DNA of 64,000 nucleotides from the NCBI RefSeq assembly GCF_030269305.1, contig NZ_BSTC01000002.1, positions 1 to 64,000 on the forward strand, in the 5' to 3' direction. Numbering within the stretch: position 1 is the stretch's first letter; the number at the start of each line of letters is the position of its first letter. This DNA comes from Kineosporia sp. NBRC 101731. Its GTDB lineage: Bacteria > Actinomycetota > Actinomycetes > Actinomycetales > Kineosporiaceae. This document shows positions 25,985 to 34,206 of the stretch, piece by piece. Both the position numbers and the translations under genes were made by a program. The notes beneath the pieces were generated by a model. That model did no database searches. It had not been told where the DNA came from and worked only from the letters and a program-made list of their open reading frames with translations.

Positions 25985-25996
25985 GTTTCACCTGTC

Positions 25997-26533
25997 TCAG
26001 TCGCCGGAGGAAGGGTCAGGTTCGGGTGCTACGTCGATCGTCCTGCCGCTACTGGTCGTCAGTTCGAAGCCATCATCGCCGTAGCCGGAGTTTTTCGTCG
26101 CCGGCATCAGATGTTGCCTATTGTAAATATCTTCCTTGCGAATAAGAACTTCCTCGGGACTATTTCCGGGGGCAACGTAATTATTTTCTTGAACCGGCCC
26201 CAAGGCGCTATCCACTCTACGCTGCACTGCAGCATTCCCTTGGTCGCTGTTCAAGTAGTTTACGGCGCAATATTCCGCACCGTTTCCCAGGCTTTCCAAT
26301 CCAGCAATTGCATCACCCAGCATTGCCTGTATTGATCTCGACAATTCATTATGATAGTCCGCAAAAGTGAGCGCCTCACGGAAATTAGAGGCCTCAACGA
26401 ACATAGCACCCGAGTACGCGCCAAGGTCTTCCGGATGAGTCACCGCCGCCTCAGCATGATCCGCGGCCAGTGCACTGACAACCTTTGCGAACTTGTTCAG
26501 CGAGGCCGGATCGACCTCAACTCTGTCACCCAC
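25997..26533 (-). CDS. EspC/WXG100-like small protein
   Basis: 178 residues from a GTG with GGGAGGGG upstream. The N-terminal pattern VDPASLNKFAKVVSALAADHAEA and a central helix pair around FADYHNELSRSIQ resemble EspC/WXG100-type ESX substrates, though no WxG motif is present. The C-terminal tail is polar and acidic. First gene of the minus-strand unit EspC-like, 767-residue protein, lipoprotein C. Its 5' end is duplicated at 22435-22614. AT content is higher than in its neighbours. Confidence 0.6.
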   Translation of the reverse strand: MGDRVEVDPASLNKFAKVVSALAADHAEAAVTHPEDLGAYSGAMFVEASNFREALTFADYHNELSRSIQAMLGDAIAGLESLGNGAEYCAVNYLNSDQGNAAVQRRVDSALGPVQENNYVAPGNSPEEVLIRKEDIYNRQHLMPATKNSGYGDDGFELTTSSGRTIDVAPEPDPSSGD

Positions 26534-26604
26534 AGTAATCCCCTCCCAGAAATTAAAGCCCGCGATAAGCCGCTTTCGATATAACCACCAGAATCAGGGC
26601 CAAG

Positions 26605-27336
26605 CTATTTGTGGGGCCGCATCTCGGAGTGGCTCATGATCCTGTCCATGAAGGGCCGCCAGTCAGAAACCGAATCCAGGTCAGCTTGCGTCAGCGTCTG
26701 AACCGTTCCCAGGGAAGATAAGTCGGCAGCCTTTGACCACGAGAAGTCATGCGCCTCACGAAGATCGGTGGCGGCGCGCGCCGTTGCCATCAGATAAATT
26801 AACCTGGAGTTTGATTCTGACCAGTAAGGGACCACAACAAAGTATGTGACTCCGTCCAACTCGTCGTCCGTGAACAACTTCATCTGCTTGGTCAAGACGC
26901 TCGACTTCGTGACGCGTGCATACTGCACCGGCCCGCGAATCGGCGCCCACAGCAATACTTCCCCCGCCACCGTCGACAGGACATCGCTCGGCGCCTTCTG
27001 CACCGCTTCGCTGGCCCCAGCGAGAATCTCATCCGCCGGCGCACCGGTCCGGGCATAAACAGTGACGGTCGGCGAAGCGTCCCCCACCTCGCCGACACCC
27101 TTGGTCGCCGACGGAATCCCAGTGGGCGCGGGCGAAACTGCTGTGGTCGCTATGGCAGACGCACTCGCCTCCCCGCTGCCGGCCGATCCTCCCCCGCACG
27201 CCGTGAGGCCTAACGACACCGCCACCACCACTGCCGCCAGCCTCAACGCCCCCCGGCGACGATCTGATCCTTCAGCCACTACGTGATCCGCACGACCGAC
27301 GCTAGGCACGTCGCCACCGCTCCGAGCCGACGTCAA
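26605..27336 (-). CDS. Paralogous lipoprotein, copy D
   Basis: 243 residues. Its first half is nearly identical to copy A at both protein and DNA level (signal helix to LTACGG, then GDASPTVTVYARTGAPADEI). From the SSVLTKQMK motif onward it diverges: KLFTDDELDGVTYFVVVPYW, then SESNSRLIYLMATAR and HDFSWSKAADLSS, before the conserved SDWRPFMDR. Such a switch from near-identity to divergence points to gene conversion or a recombinant. The frame opens at TTG 27336, and the ATG with the strong GGAAGGGG-like site is out of frame, as in copy A. It lies 71 bases upstream of the EspC-like start. Confidence 0.72.
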   Translation of the reverse strand: MTSARSGGDVPSVGRADHVVAEGSDRRRGALRLAAVVVAVSLGLTACGGGSAGSGEASASAIATTAVSPAPTGIPSATKGVGEVGDASPTVTVYARTGAPADEILAGASEAVQKAPSDVLSTVAGEVLLWAPIRGPVQYARVTKSSVLTKQMKLFTDDELDGVTYFVVVPYWSESNSRLIYLMATARAATDLREAHDFSWSKAADLSSLGTVQTLTQADLDSVSDWRPFMDRIMSHSEMRPHK

Positions 27337-27440
27337 TCCTGACGCTCATGACTCTCCCCTTCCAGGACATCGCGACCGCACTACAAGCCCCACCCTTTCA
27401 ACCCTACCCAAATCACCTGTACCAGGTAATACGTCTTTCA

Positions 27441-27626
27441 TCACTCCGCCAGCAGCAGCCAAGCCAGTTACACCAGCTCGGTGCCCCTTTTGCCGATCTA
27501 TCAACCAGCCCCACTCCCGGCTGCTGCGCCAACAGGCGGCTCCCACCGCGACCTGCAGCCCGACGTCGTCCGGAGCGCTCCGGCGTTTGACCGGACCAAC
27601 CCCTGCAGCAGATCGTTCTCCGGCAT
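27441..27626 (-). pseudogene. Frameshifted copy of a MPENDLLQG-type small membrane protein gene
   Basis: ATG at 27626 opens MPENDLLQGLVRS, as in the genes at 29757-30014 and 30174-30368. Then the frame shifts (APDDVGLQVAVG continues in another frame) and the membrane helix is deleted. The end (GWLIDRQKG then a match to ELVQLAWL with a stop) is still visible. The 110 bases upstream match those before the intact copy at 30368. Confidence 0.75.
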
Positions 27627-28048
27627 GGCAGTTCTCCTTGCTCGACGGACGGTGGGGACCGTCAGAGACAAGACGCGGCGGGCCGCTGCTGAGTTGCACA
27701 GGTTCTTCACTTCCGCGGACAACGTTAAAAGCGAGTGTCATCGCGGACTCCAAGTTTGCGCCAACGCCGCAGGCCAGGGCCTAAAATGATTTTCGATATT
27801 GCCTATACATGTTCACCGCAGAAGTATCGGCCCCGAGCATGACCACACCCTGACATGTAGACATTCACGTGGTGGTGTGAAGTGTTGACATTCAGGTATT
27901 TCCGGTGATGAGCGATTCAACCGAATCGCGGCCGCCTTTTCTACGTAACTGCTGATATCTGAATCAAAATTTGAGGACAGAACTACCGGGATGGGCGCAC
28001 GCACCGACTTTGCTTGACCTCATGAAAAGACGCCTCCGCCGAAGTTGC
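27627..28048 (-). other. Duplicated upstream region of the small membrane protein gene, decayed
   Basis: The first 240 bases match 30369-30610 closely, including TTTGCGCCAACG and CCCCGAGCATG. The promoter counterpart is TTTAAC at 27724-27729 with a changed -35 (TGGAGT), so it is probably weakened. The remaining bases to lipoprotein E hold no supported gene. Confidence 0.55.
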
Positions 28049-28792
28049 TCATCCGTCCGACCGTAACTCGGATGGGTTCACGACTCGATCCATGAAGGGT
28101 CGCCAATCAGACACTGAGTCCAGATCTTCTTGTGCCAACGTCTCAAATTTTCCCAAGGACGAGAGATCGGCAGGGACCTGATCCGCGGTGAAACGGGCCT
28201 CCCGAAAATCGGTGGCCGCGCGAGCCGTCATGAGGAAATAGTCCACTCGATTGTTCCGGTCCTGCCAATACGGCACTACGACGAGATAGGTCGCCCCATC
28301 CAGCTCATCGTCGGCAAACCACTTCATCCGTTTGGTCAAGGCACTTGACTTCGTGACCCGTGCATATTGCACTGGCCCACGCATCGACCGGAAGAGCAAT
28401 ATTTCCCCTGCCAACGAGGACAGGACATCTCTCGGTGTCCTTCGGATTGCCTCGCTCGCTCCAGCGAGAACCTCGTCTCCCGGAGCATCGGTGCGTGCAT
28501 AAACCGTGACGGTCGGCGATGCATCCTCCGCCGAGGTGGCTCCCCCAGTAGCCGACGGTTCCCCCGTAGCAGCAGGCGTAGGTGCAGTGGTTGATGTAAC
28601 GGATGCATTCGTCTCCGCGGAGTCTCCCGATGCACCCCCGCACGCCGAGAGCCCCAACGACACCACCACCGCAACGGCGGCAACCCTCAATGCCACCCAG
28701 CGAAGGTCCGGTCGTCTAGCAATCACGGACTCCGCACGACTGACGCAAGGCACATCGCCACCGTCCGAGCCGACGTCACCCCTGGCCCTCAT
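28049..28792 (-). CDS. Paralogous lipoprotein, copy E
   Basis: 247 residues with signal helix ending LSACGG and the shared domain: SPTVTVYARTDAPGDEVLAG, RRTPRDVLSSLAGEILLFRS, RGPVQYARVTKSSALTKRMK, FADDELDGATYLVVVPYW and SDWRPFMDR. It is the only copy in which the conserved ATG with the strong GGGAGGGGAGAG site is in frame (28792). That gives ten extra N-terminal residues and a clear start. So E may represent the ancestral arrangement and may be the best translated. Confidence 0.75.
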   Translation of the reverse strand: MRARGDVGSDGGDVPCVSRAESVIARRPDLRWVALRVAAVAVVVSLGLSACGGASGDSAETNASVTSTTAPTPAATGEPSATGGATSAEDASPTVTVYARTDAPGDEVLAGASEAIRRTPRDVLSSLAGEILLFRSMRGPVQYARVTKSSALTKRMKWFADDELDGATYLVVVPYWQDRNNRVDYFLMTARAATDFREARFTADQVPADLSSLGKFETLAQEDLDSVSDWRPFMDRVVNPSELRSDG

Positions 28793-28883
28793 GACTCTCC
28801 CCTCCCAGGACGTCGCGACCGCACTACAAGCCCCACCCTTTCAACGCTACCCAAATCACCTGTGCCAGGTGATACGTCTTTAA

Positions 28884-28933
28884 TCACTCCACCGGCGGCA
28901 GCCAGGCCAGTTGCACCAGCTCGGTATACTCTT
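28884..28933 (-). pseudogene. 3' remnant of a MPENDLLQG-type small membrane protein gene
   Basis: About 15 codons matching the C-terminus of the 29757-30014 product (TELVQLAWLPPVE then stop), with the frame intact but no 5' part. It is followed by the shared DNA leading to lipoprotein E. Confidence 0.6.
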
Positions 28934-28941
28934 TACAAGCC

Positions 28942-29652
28942 CTAACGTATGTCCGAGGTTCTGATGGATCGATTCATGAACGGTCGCCAATCCGAAACCG
29001 AGTCAAGATCATCTTGTGTCAATGTATGAACTTCCCCCACGGAAGACAGGTCTGCTGGCTCCAAATCCGGGGTAAAATTGGCATAACCAAGGTCAGTGAG
29101 CGAGCGAGCAGTGATCAGGAAGTAGGACATTCTGTTGTTCTCTTCTTCCCAAGTCGGTATGACGACAAGGTAGGTCACCCCGTCCAGTTCCTCGTCGGTG
29201 AACCACTTGATCCGCTTGGTCAGGACACTCGACTTCGTGACCTTCGCATACTGCACAGGCCCGCGCATGGACCGGAAAAGTAGAATTTCCCCGGCCAACG
29301 ATGACATGACATCACTAGGCGTCTTCTGTATTGCCGCGCTCGCCCCAGCGAGGACCTCATCCGCCGGAGCACCAGTACGGGCGAAAACAGTGACAGTCGG
29401 CGATGCACCCTCGGAATCAACAGCAGCCGAAGTTCCTGAGGCCTCGGTGGTGGACGGCGCAGCAGTCGCCGTCGCCAAGCTCGGCGCTTTCGTCTCGACG
29501 CCTGTCCCCGAAGAACCCCCACAGGCCGAAGCTCCCAGCACCACGATCACCCCCACTGTGGCAACCTTCAACGCCCCCCGAATCGCGGTCACGGTCTCCA
29601 ACCGACCAGCGCTAATCACCTCGTCGCCCACCCGAGTCAACCCTGGTCTCAC
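28942..29652 (-). CDS. Paralogous lipoprotein, copy F
   Basis: 236 residues. Signal helix ends VLGASACGG. The domain has SPTVTVFARTGAPADEVLAG, AAIQKTPSDVMSSLAGEILL, RGPVQYAKVTKSSVLTKRIK, FTDEELDGVTYLVVIPTWEE and SDWRPFMNR. It groups with copy B (PTWEE, TDLGYANF, the end NRSIR). The frame begins at GTG 29652; the ATG with the strong ribosome binding site upstream is out of frame. It follows the intact small membrane protein gene, giving the apparent basic unit: promoter, MPENDLLQG membrane protein, lipoprotein. Confidence 0.73.
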   Translation of the reverse strand: MRPGLTRVGDEVISAGRLETVTAIRGALKVATVGVIVVLGASACGGSSGTGVETKAPSLATATAAPSTTEASGTSAAVDSEGASPTVTVFARTGAPADEVLAGASAAIQKTPSDVMSSLAGEILLFRSMRGPVQYAKVTKSSVLTKRIKWFTDEELDGVTYLVVIPTWEEENNRMSYFLITARSLTDLGYANFTPDLEPADLSSVGEVHTLTQDDLDSVSDWRPFMNRSIRTSDIR

Positions 29653-29756
29653 CCCTGGCCCTCATGACTCTCCCCTCCCAGGACGTCGCGACCGCACTAC
29701 AGGCCCCACCCTTTCAACACTACCCAAATCACCTGTGCCAGGTGATACGTCTTTAA

Positions 29757-30014
29757 TCACTCCGCCGGCGACAGCCAGGCCAGTTGCACCAGCTCAGGAC
29801 CCCTTTCCCGGTCCACCAGCCATCCGTGGAACACCTTGATGGCCTCCGGGACTGCCCACAGCCCGAACATCACGAGCCCGAACATCGCCGCCACCGCCAC
29901 AGTGATCAGACACGCCGTGGCCGCCACCCCCACAGCGACCTGCCGCCCGACGTCGTCCGGGGCGTTCTCCGGCGTTGACCGGCCCAGCCCTTGCAGCAGA
30001 TCGTTCTCCGGCAT
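29757..30014 (-). CDS. Small membrane protein, MPENDLLQG family, long form
   Basis: 85 residues: conserved cytoplasmic start MPENDLLQGLGRSTPENAPD, one long hydrophobic segment (ATACLITVAVAAMFGLVMFGLW), a VPEAIKVFHGW turn and the tail ELVQLAWLSPAE. I recognise no named family. It lies between a second copy (30174-30368) and lipoprotein F, all on the minus strand. The C-terminal 15 codons recur as remnants before lipoproteins A and E. It may be a membrane partner of the lipoproteins. Confidence 0.6.
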   Translation of the reverse strand: MPENDLLQGLGRSTPENAPDDVGRQVAVGVAATACLITVAVAAMFGLVMFGLWAVPEAIKVFHGWLVDRERGPELVQLAWLSPAE

Positions 30015-30173
30015 GTAGGCGGTACCCGGCTGCCGCGCGTTCCGGTGCGCGCCGGTAGCAAATCTTCTTCCCCTCGACCCCGATGGTGCCGACGCCAGAT
30101 GACCGCGGTCTGACTCGTCTCGGCCCTGAAACCGGAGGCGGCGGCTGGACGACCTGAATCACCGGAGAACCCG

Positions 30174-30368
30174 CTATCCGTGGAACACCCTGATGAACTC
30201 CGGGACAGCCCACAGCCCGAACACCACGAGCCCGAACATCGCCGTCACTGCCACCGCGATCAGACCCACCGTGGCCGCCACTCCCACGGCGACCTGCCGT
30301 CCGACATCGTCCGGGGTGCTCTCCGGCGTCGACTGTCCCAGCCCCTGCAGCAGGTCGTTCTCCGGCAT
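30174..30368 (-). CDS. Small membrane protein, MPENDLLQG family, short form
   Basis: 64 residues from an ATG with AGGAGAA upstream. It matches the 29757-30014 product from MPENDLLQGLGQS through the membrane helix to VFHG, then stops, so it lacks the 20-residue C-terminal tail. A promoter-like pair lies 100 bases upstream. The frame extends further upstream, but that part covers the promoter and is not supported as coding. Confidence 0.6.
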   Translation of the reverse strand: MPENDLLQGLGQSTPESTPDDVGRQVAVGVAATVGLIAVAVTAMFGLVVFGLWAVPEFIRVFHG

Positions 30369-30467
30369 GGCAGTTCTCCTTGCTCGATCGACGGCGGGCG
30401 CCGTCAGGGACAGGACGCTACTGGCCGGTGCAGAGTTGCACGGATTCTCTGCCCAGCCATGGGCAGC

Positions 30468-30496
30468 GTTATAAGCGAGGGTCATCACGGACTCAA
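30468..30496 (-). promoter_or_regulatory. Predicted promoter of the small membrane protein/lipoprotein F unit
   Basis: On the minus strand TTGAGT (30491-30496) and TATAAC (30468-30473) are separated by 17 bases. The start codon of the first gene is 100 bases downstream. The region is duplicated at 27724-27752 with a weaker -35. Confidence 0.55.
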
Positions 30497-30628
30497 AGTT
30501 TGCGCCAACGCTGCTGGTCAGGCCCCTCAAAGGGTTTTCGTACATTGACTTTACATATGGGCGGCAGAAGGATCGGCCCCGAGCATGGCCATACCCTGAC
30601 ATGGCCATTCGGTGTTGAGGAGAACTGA

Positions 30629-31780
30629 ATGTCGCGCAAGTCCCTGACAGCCATCCGGCGGCGCCGCACCGTGGCCATCGTGGCCGGCACCGCCATCGTG
30701 CTGGCACTGGGAGTCTCGAGTTCGTTCGCCATCGGTAGGAACCACGGCGGGCCTCGTCCGCATCACGGTTCCGGGCACTCCCGGCCCCACCCGAGTGCGA
30801 CGGCTACGACGGCCCCGACCCCCACGGTGGCACCCACCACTGAGACGCCCGGCACCGATGAGCCGACATCGACGTCCCCGGGCGACGAAACCCCGGGCGA
30901 CGAGACCGCAACGGCCACCACCGCACCCAGCTCGAGCACAACCACGACCACGTCGCCCGCGGGCGACGCCTCTTTCTGGGGCAGCACCAGCGACATCCCG
31001 GCGGCCCAGAACGTACTCCAGGTCAAGGTTCTCAACAAGACCAACGGTAAGTACCCGGACAGCCAGGTCTACTGGACCTTCAACGGCCAGACGCACTCCA
31101 TCGCCGAGCAGCCCTACGTGGACATGCCGGCCAACGCCGCCGGGCGCATGACGTTCCACCTCGGTTCGCCCGACAGCAAGTACAACGACTTCATCGAGTT
31201 CACCGTCGGCGACAACGTGTTCAACGGGAACACCACCCGGGTCGACGCTTTCGGTCTCAAACTGGCCATGCTGCTGCACAACGACGACGGCAGCGAGCAG
31301 GAGGTCGGCGAGAACCGGGCCACCTTCGCCGAGAGCCGCGAAGCCACGTTCGGGCGCTTCGCCGCCGCCGTTCCGGCCGAGTTCAAGCACCTGGCTTCGG
31401 GAACCGACCGGATCGTCTCCCCCGGTGGTGACTCCGCATTCGCGGCCGGCGGCCAGTACGCCGACTACATGAACAGTTACGCCTCGTCGGTGGGCTCGAA
31501 CGCGACCACCCAGCAGATCTTCGGCTGCTCCGGGCCGCTCGCCAACGACGCCGCCGGGTGCGCCAACCTGAACCGCCACGTGGCCGACCTTCCCCAGACC
31601 GACTGGTCCACGCCCAGCTCGTACTACAAGAAGGCCCCGGCGAACTACTACGCCGAGTTCTGGCACGACAACGCGATCGACGCCAAGGCCTACGGTTTCC
31701 CCTACGACGACTACGCCAGCCAGTCGTCGTACATCTCGCACACCGACCCGAAGTACCTGCTCGTCGCGGTCGGCTGGTAG
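30629..31780 (+). CDS. Secreted GH64-type beta-1,3-glucanase
   Basis: 383 residues. Signal helix VAIVAGTAIVLALGVSSSFA, then a Pro/Thr linker to about residue 110. The catalytic part matches GH64 (laminaripentaose-producing glucanase-like): VYWTFNGQTHSI, AGRMTFHLGS, YNDFIEFTVGDNVFNGNTTRVDAFGLKLAMLLH and a C-terminal ASQSSYISHTDPKYLLVAVGW. These enzymes cut beta-1,3-glucan of fungal walls. Reading right, divergent from the lipoprotein cluster, with a GAGGAG ribosome binding site. The gene is strongly GC-rich, unlike the cluster to its left. Confidence 0.85.
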   Translation: MSRKSLTAIRRRRTVAIVAGTAIVLALGVSSSFAIGRNHGGPRPHHGSGHSRPHPSATATTAPTPTVAPTTETPGTDEPTSTSPGDETPGDETATATTAPSSSTTTTTSPAGDASFWGSTSDIPAAQNVLQVKVLNKTNGKYPDSQVYWTFNGQTHSIAEQPYVDMPANAAGRMTFHLGSPDSKYNDFIEFTVGDNVFNGNTTRVDAFGLKLAMLLHNDDGSEQEVGENRATFAESREATFGRFAAAVPAEFKHLASGTDRIVSPGGDSAFAAGGQYADYMNSYASSVGSNATTQQIFGCSGPLANDAAGCANLNRHVADLPQTDWSTPSSYYKKAPANYYAEFWHDNAIDAKAYGFPYDDYASQSSYISHTDPKYLLVAVGW

Positions 31781-31826
31781 TTCATGGCCGCTGGGCCGTG
31801 GCCTACGCCGACAGTACGCTCACACA

Positions 31827-32372
31827 ATGCGACCACTTCGGTACTCCATCAACGTCACGCTGGACGGATGCTGTGATCACGAGGCGATCGTTCCGGACGA
31901 GGAACTGCATCAGCGCGCGAACGACAACCTGGCGCGGGCCGATGCGCTGCTCTTCGGCCGGACGACCTACGAGCTGATGGAGGCCGGCTGGCGGTATCCC
32001 GCGGAGCCGGGCAGCCGGCCCGCGTGGACGGAACCCTTTGCCCGGACCATTGATGCCGCCCAGAAATACGTGGTGTCAAGCACTCTGAGCAGTGTCGACT
32101 GGAACTCGCAGCTGCTGTCGGGCGACCTCGAGACAGCTGTTCGGGAGCTCAAGGATCAGCCGGGACGAGGGTTGCTCACCGGGGGCGTGATGCTTCCGAT
32201 GGCGCTGGCCGAACTGGGGTTGATCGACGAGTACGAGTTCGTGGTGCAGCCCCGGCTGGCCGGCCACGGGCCGACCTTGTTCCACGGGCTTTCGCAGTAT
32301 GTCGACCTGACCCTCGTCGACCGGATCGAATACGGTTCGGGAGCCGTTGCTCTGCGCTACGTGCCGCAGTAA
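31827..32372 (+). CDS. Dihydrofolate reductase (RibD C-terminal) family protein
   Basis: 181 residues. Start RPLRYSINVTLDG, then ADALLFGRTTYELM, KYVVSSTL, the glycine-rich LLTGGVMLP and LIDEYEFVVQPRLAGHGPTLF. These are the landmarks of the RibD C-terminal/DHFR-like fold that binds NADPH and reduces small heterocycles. Stand-alone proteins of this kind in actinobacteria have mostly unknown substrates. Single gene 46 bases after the glucanase. Confidence 0.82.
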   Translation: MRPLRYSINVTLDGCCDHEAIVPDEELHQRANDNLARADALLFGRTTYELMEAGWRYPAEPGSRPAWTEPFARTIDAAQKYVVSSTLSSVDWNSQLLSGDLETAVRELKDQPGRGLLTGGVMLPMALAELGLIDEYEFVVQPRLAGHGPTLFHGLSQYVDLTLVDRIEYGSGAVALRYVPQ

Positions 32373-32473
32373 GCCTTTCCCTGAAGATGCGTCCATAACC
32401 TTCGATTGAGGTTCGGCGCGCGGTCGATGGGTAGGTTGCGGATCGCAATTCGCCGTACCAGCTTGGGAGCCCT

Positions 32474-33145
32474 GTGTTCACTCACCGTCGGTCGCGAATC
32501 ACACCGCGCCGCGTCACCCTGTTCGCCGTCCCGATCGCCCTGCTCGTCGCCTCGGGTCTCTTCCTGGGCAAGTCGGTCGCGACCGCCTCCCCGGCGACCA
32601 CCGAGTCGTCCTCGAGTACGTCGTCCGCAAGCACCTCGTCCTCAGTGACCACTGCCGCCACCACCACCGCGGCAGCGACGAAGAGGGCCAAGCGGCAGCT
32701 GAAGCTCGAGAACAAGGTGATCGCGTACACCAACAAGTCGCGCAAGAAGGCCGGGTGCAAGGCCGTCAAGAAGAGCAAGGCCCTCACGAAGGCCGCTCGC
32801 AAGCACTCGAAGCTCGAGGCCAAGAACCAGGCCCAGGGCCACCAGTTCCCGGGTGAGGACGACCTGGGCACCCGGATCACGAAGGCCGGCTACAAGGGGT
32901 GGACCGGTGCGGGTGAGAACGCCGCCGGCGGCACCGGCGGCGTGTGGTTCGTGAACGCCCACGACGTGATGTACGGCGGCACGTACACCAAGAAGGGCGT
33001 CGGTTACACGTCCAGCGGCTGGATGCAGGACAAGGCCCACAAGGACAACATCATTAACTGCTCGTTCACGAGCATCGGTGTCGGCGCCGTCATCGACAGC
33101 AAGGGCGCCGTCTGGTGGACGCAGGACTTCGCCAGCAAGAAGTGA
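32474..33145 (+). CDS. Secreted CAP (SCP/PR1-like) domain protein
   Basis: 223 residues from a GTG. N-terminal signal helix (VTLFAVPIALLVASGLFLG), Ser/Thr linker to about 68, then a CAP domain of about 150 residues: AARKHSKLEAKN (HSxxM-like helix), GAGENAAGG (GENxA motif) and HKDNIINCSFTSIGVGAV (usual CAP2 signature). CAP proteins in bacteria are secreted, with variable roles. Possible active-site His residues are retained (HSK, HKD). It stands alone with no clear operon partner. Confidence 0.8.
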   Translation: MFTHRRSRITPRRVTLFAVPIALLVASGLFLGKSVATASPATTESSSSTSSASTSSSVTTAATTTAAATKRAKRQLKLENKVIAYTNKSRKKAGCKAVKKSKALTKAARKHSKLEAKNQAQGHQFPGEDDLGTRITKAGYKGWTGAGENAAGGTGGVWFVNAHDVMYGGTYTKKGVGYTSSGWMQDKAHKDNIINCSFTSIGVGAVIDSKGAVWWTQDFASKK

Positions 33146-33219
33146 CCTGAATCAGGTTCGGTGCGGTGACCACGGAGGGTGACCACCTTCGTATGCGTGG
33201 AACGTTCGTGGCCACCGCA

Positions 33220-34068
33220 CTACGTGTTCCAGATCCCCGTGGCAGCGGTGAGCCGGGCGTACTCGGTGAAATCGCGTGGGGGCCTGCCGGTCGCTGTCTG
33301 AACACCGTCGCAGAGGTAGGCATTTCGTCCGTCGGTGATGCTGGTGAACAGATCTGCGAAGTCTTCGGGCAGGCCCTGCGCGGCCAGAGCCGCCCGGTAC
33401 TCGTCTCCCGTCACCTGGACGTAGGTGATGGTGCGCCCGGTAGCCGCGGAAAGCTCCTCGGCCACCTGGGCGAACGTGAGAAGCCTCGGGCCCGTCACCT
33501 CATAGATCTGACCGGTACGGGGTCCGGTCAGTGCCACCACTGCGGTGTCTGCGATGTCGTCGGCGTCGACGAAGGGTTCCGCGGCCTGCCCCGTGGGTAG
33601 CACGATCTCTCCCTCCAGAACTGATTCGAGAAAGAAGCTTTCGCTGAAGTTCTGGTCGAAGAACGCTGAGCGCACGATGTTCCACTCGACCCCGGCTGCA
33701 GCCACGGACCGTTCGGCCGCCCTGGCCGCCTCTTCCCCCCGCCCGGACAGCAGAACCAGGCGCTGAACCCCGGATGCCGCTGCACGGGCTGCGAAGTCCT
33801 GCACCGTTGCGGTGGCGCCGGGAAACGCGAGATCGGGGAAATAGCTGATGTACACGGCCTGCACGCCGCTCACCGCCGCCTCCCAGGTCTCGCGGCGATC
33901 CCAGTCGAAGGGCGTTGCGGCAGAACGAGAACCGCGCCGAACCGGAACGCCCTGGGCACGCAGTCGCTCGGCCACCCGGCGACCGGTCTTCCCGGTGGCT
34001 CCGAGCACGAGCACCGGACGAGAAATGGACATCCGGCCGACCGCCGAATCACTCTGAAGCTCATTCAT
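33220..34068 (-). CDS. NmrA-like NAD(P)-binding protein
   Basis: 282 residues. Glycine motif VLGATGKTGRRVAERL at about residues 21-36, then RRGSRSAATPFDW, the YISYFPDLAFPGA loop and VLLSGRGEEAARAAE. This is the NmrA/TMR atypical SDR fold, without a canonical YxxxK pair. Such proteins bind NAD(P) as redox sensors or reduce small substrates. Transcribed away from the MarR gene, with a hairpin terminator between them. The ATG at 34068 is the first good start. Confidence 0.82.
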   Translation of the reverse strand: MNELQSDSAVGRMSISRPVLVLGATGKTGRRVAERLRAQGVPVRRGSRSAATPFDWDRRETWEAAVSGVQAVYISYFPDLAFPGATATVQDFAARAAASGVQRLVLLSGRGEEAARAAERSVAAAGVEWNIVRSAFFDQNFSESFFLESVLEGEIVLPTGQAAEPFVDADDIADTAVVALTGPRTGQIYEVTGPRLLTFAQVAEELSAATGRTITYVQVTGDEYRAALAAQGLPEDFADLFTSITDGRNAYLCDGVQTATGRPPRDFTEYARLTAATGIWNT

Positions 34069-34161
34069 AGTGCTATGGAATCGTGTGCGGCCAGCCGCCG
34101 GCCATCGTCCAGACTCTCATCCGGATACGTCAGCGTCTCAGCCCGCAGTAGGCACGTGCTT

Positions 34162-34191
34162 GCCCGGCACCGTAGATCTTCGGTGCCGGGC
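34162..34191 (-). terminator. Hairpin terminator after the MarR gene
   Basis: Perfect 11-base arms (GCCCGGCACCG and its complement) with an 8-base loop. It lies 15 bases after the MarR-type stop and before the NmrA-like start. Confidence 0.65.
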
Positions 34192-34206
34192 CGGATGATG
34201 CACGAG

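Noticed and set aside
30551-31741. 396-codon minus-strand frame opposite the glucanase
   Set aside because: Val/Gly/Arg-rich shadow; the plus strand has signal peptide and GH64 motifs.
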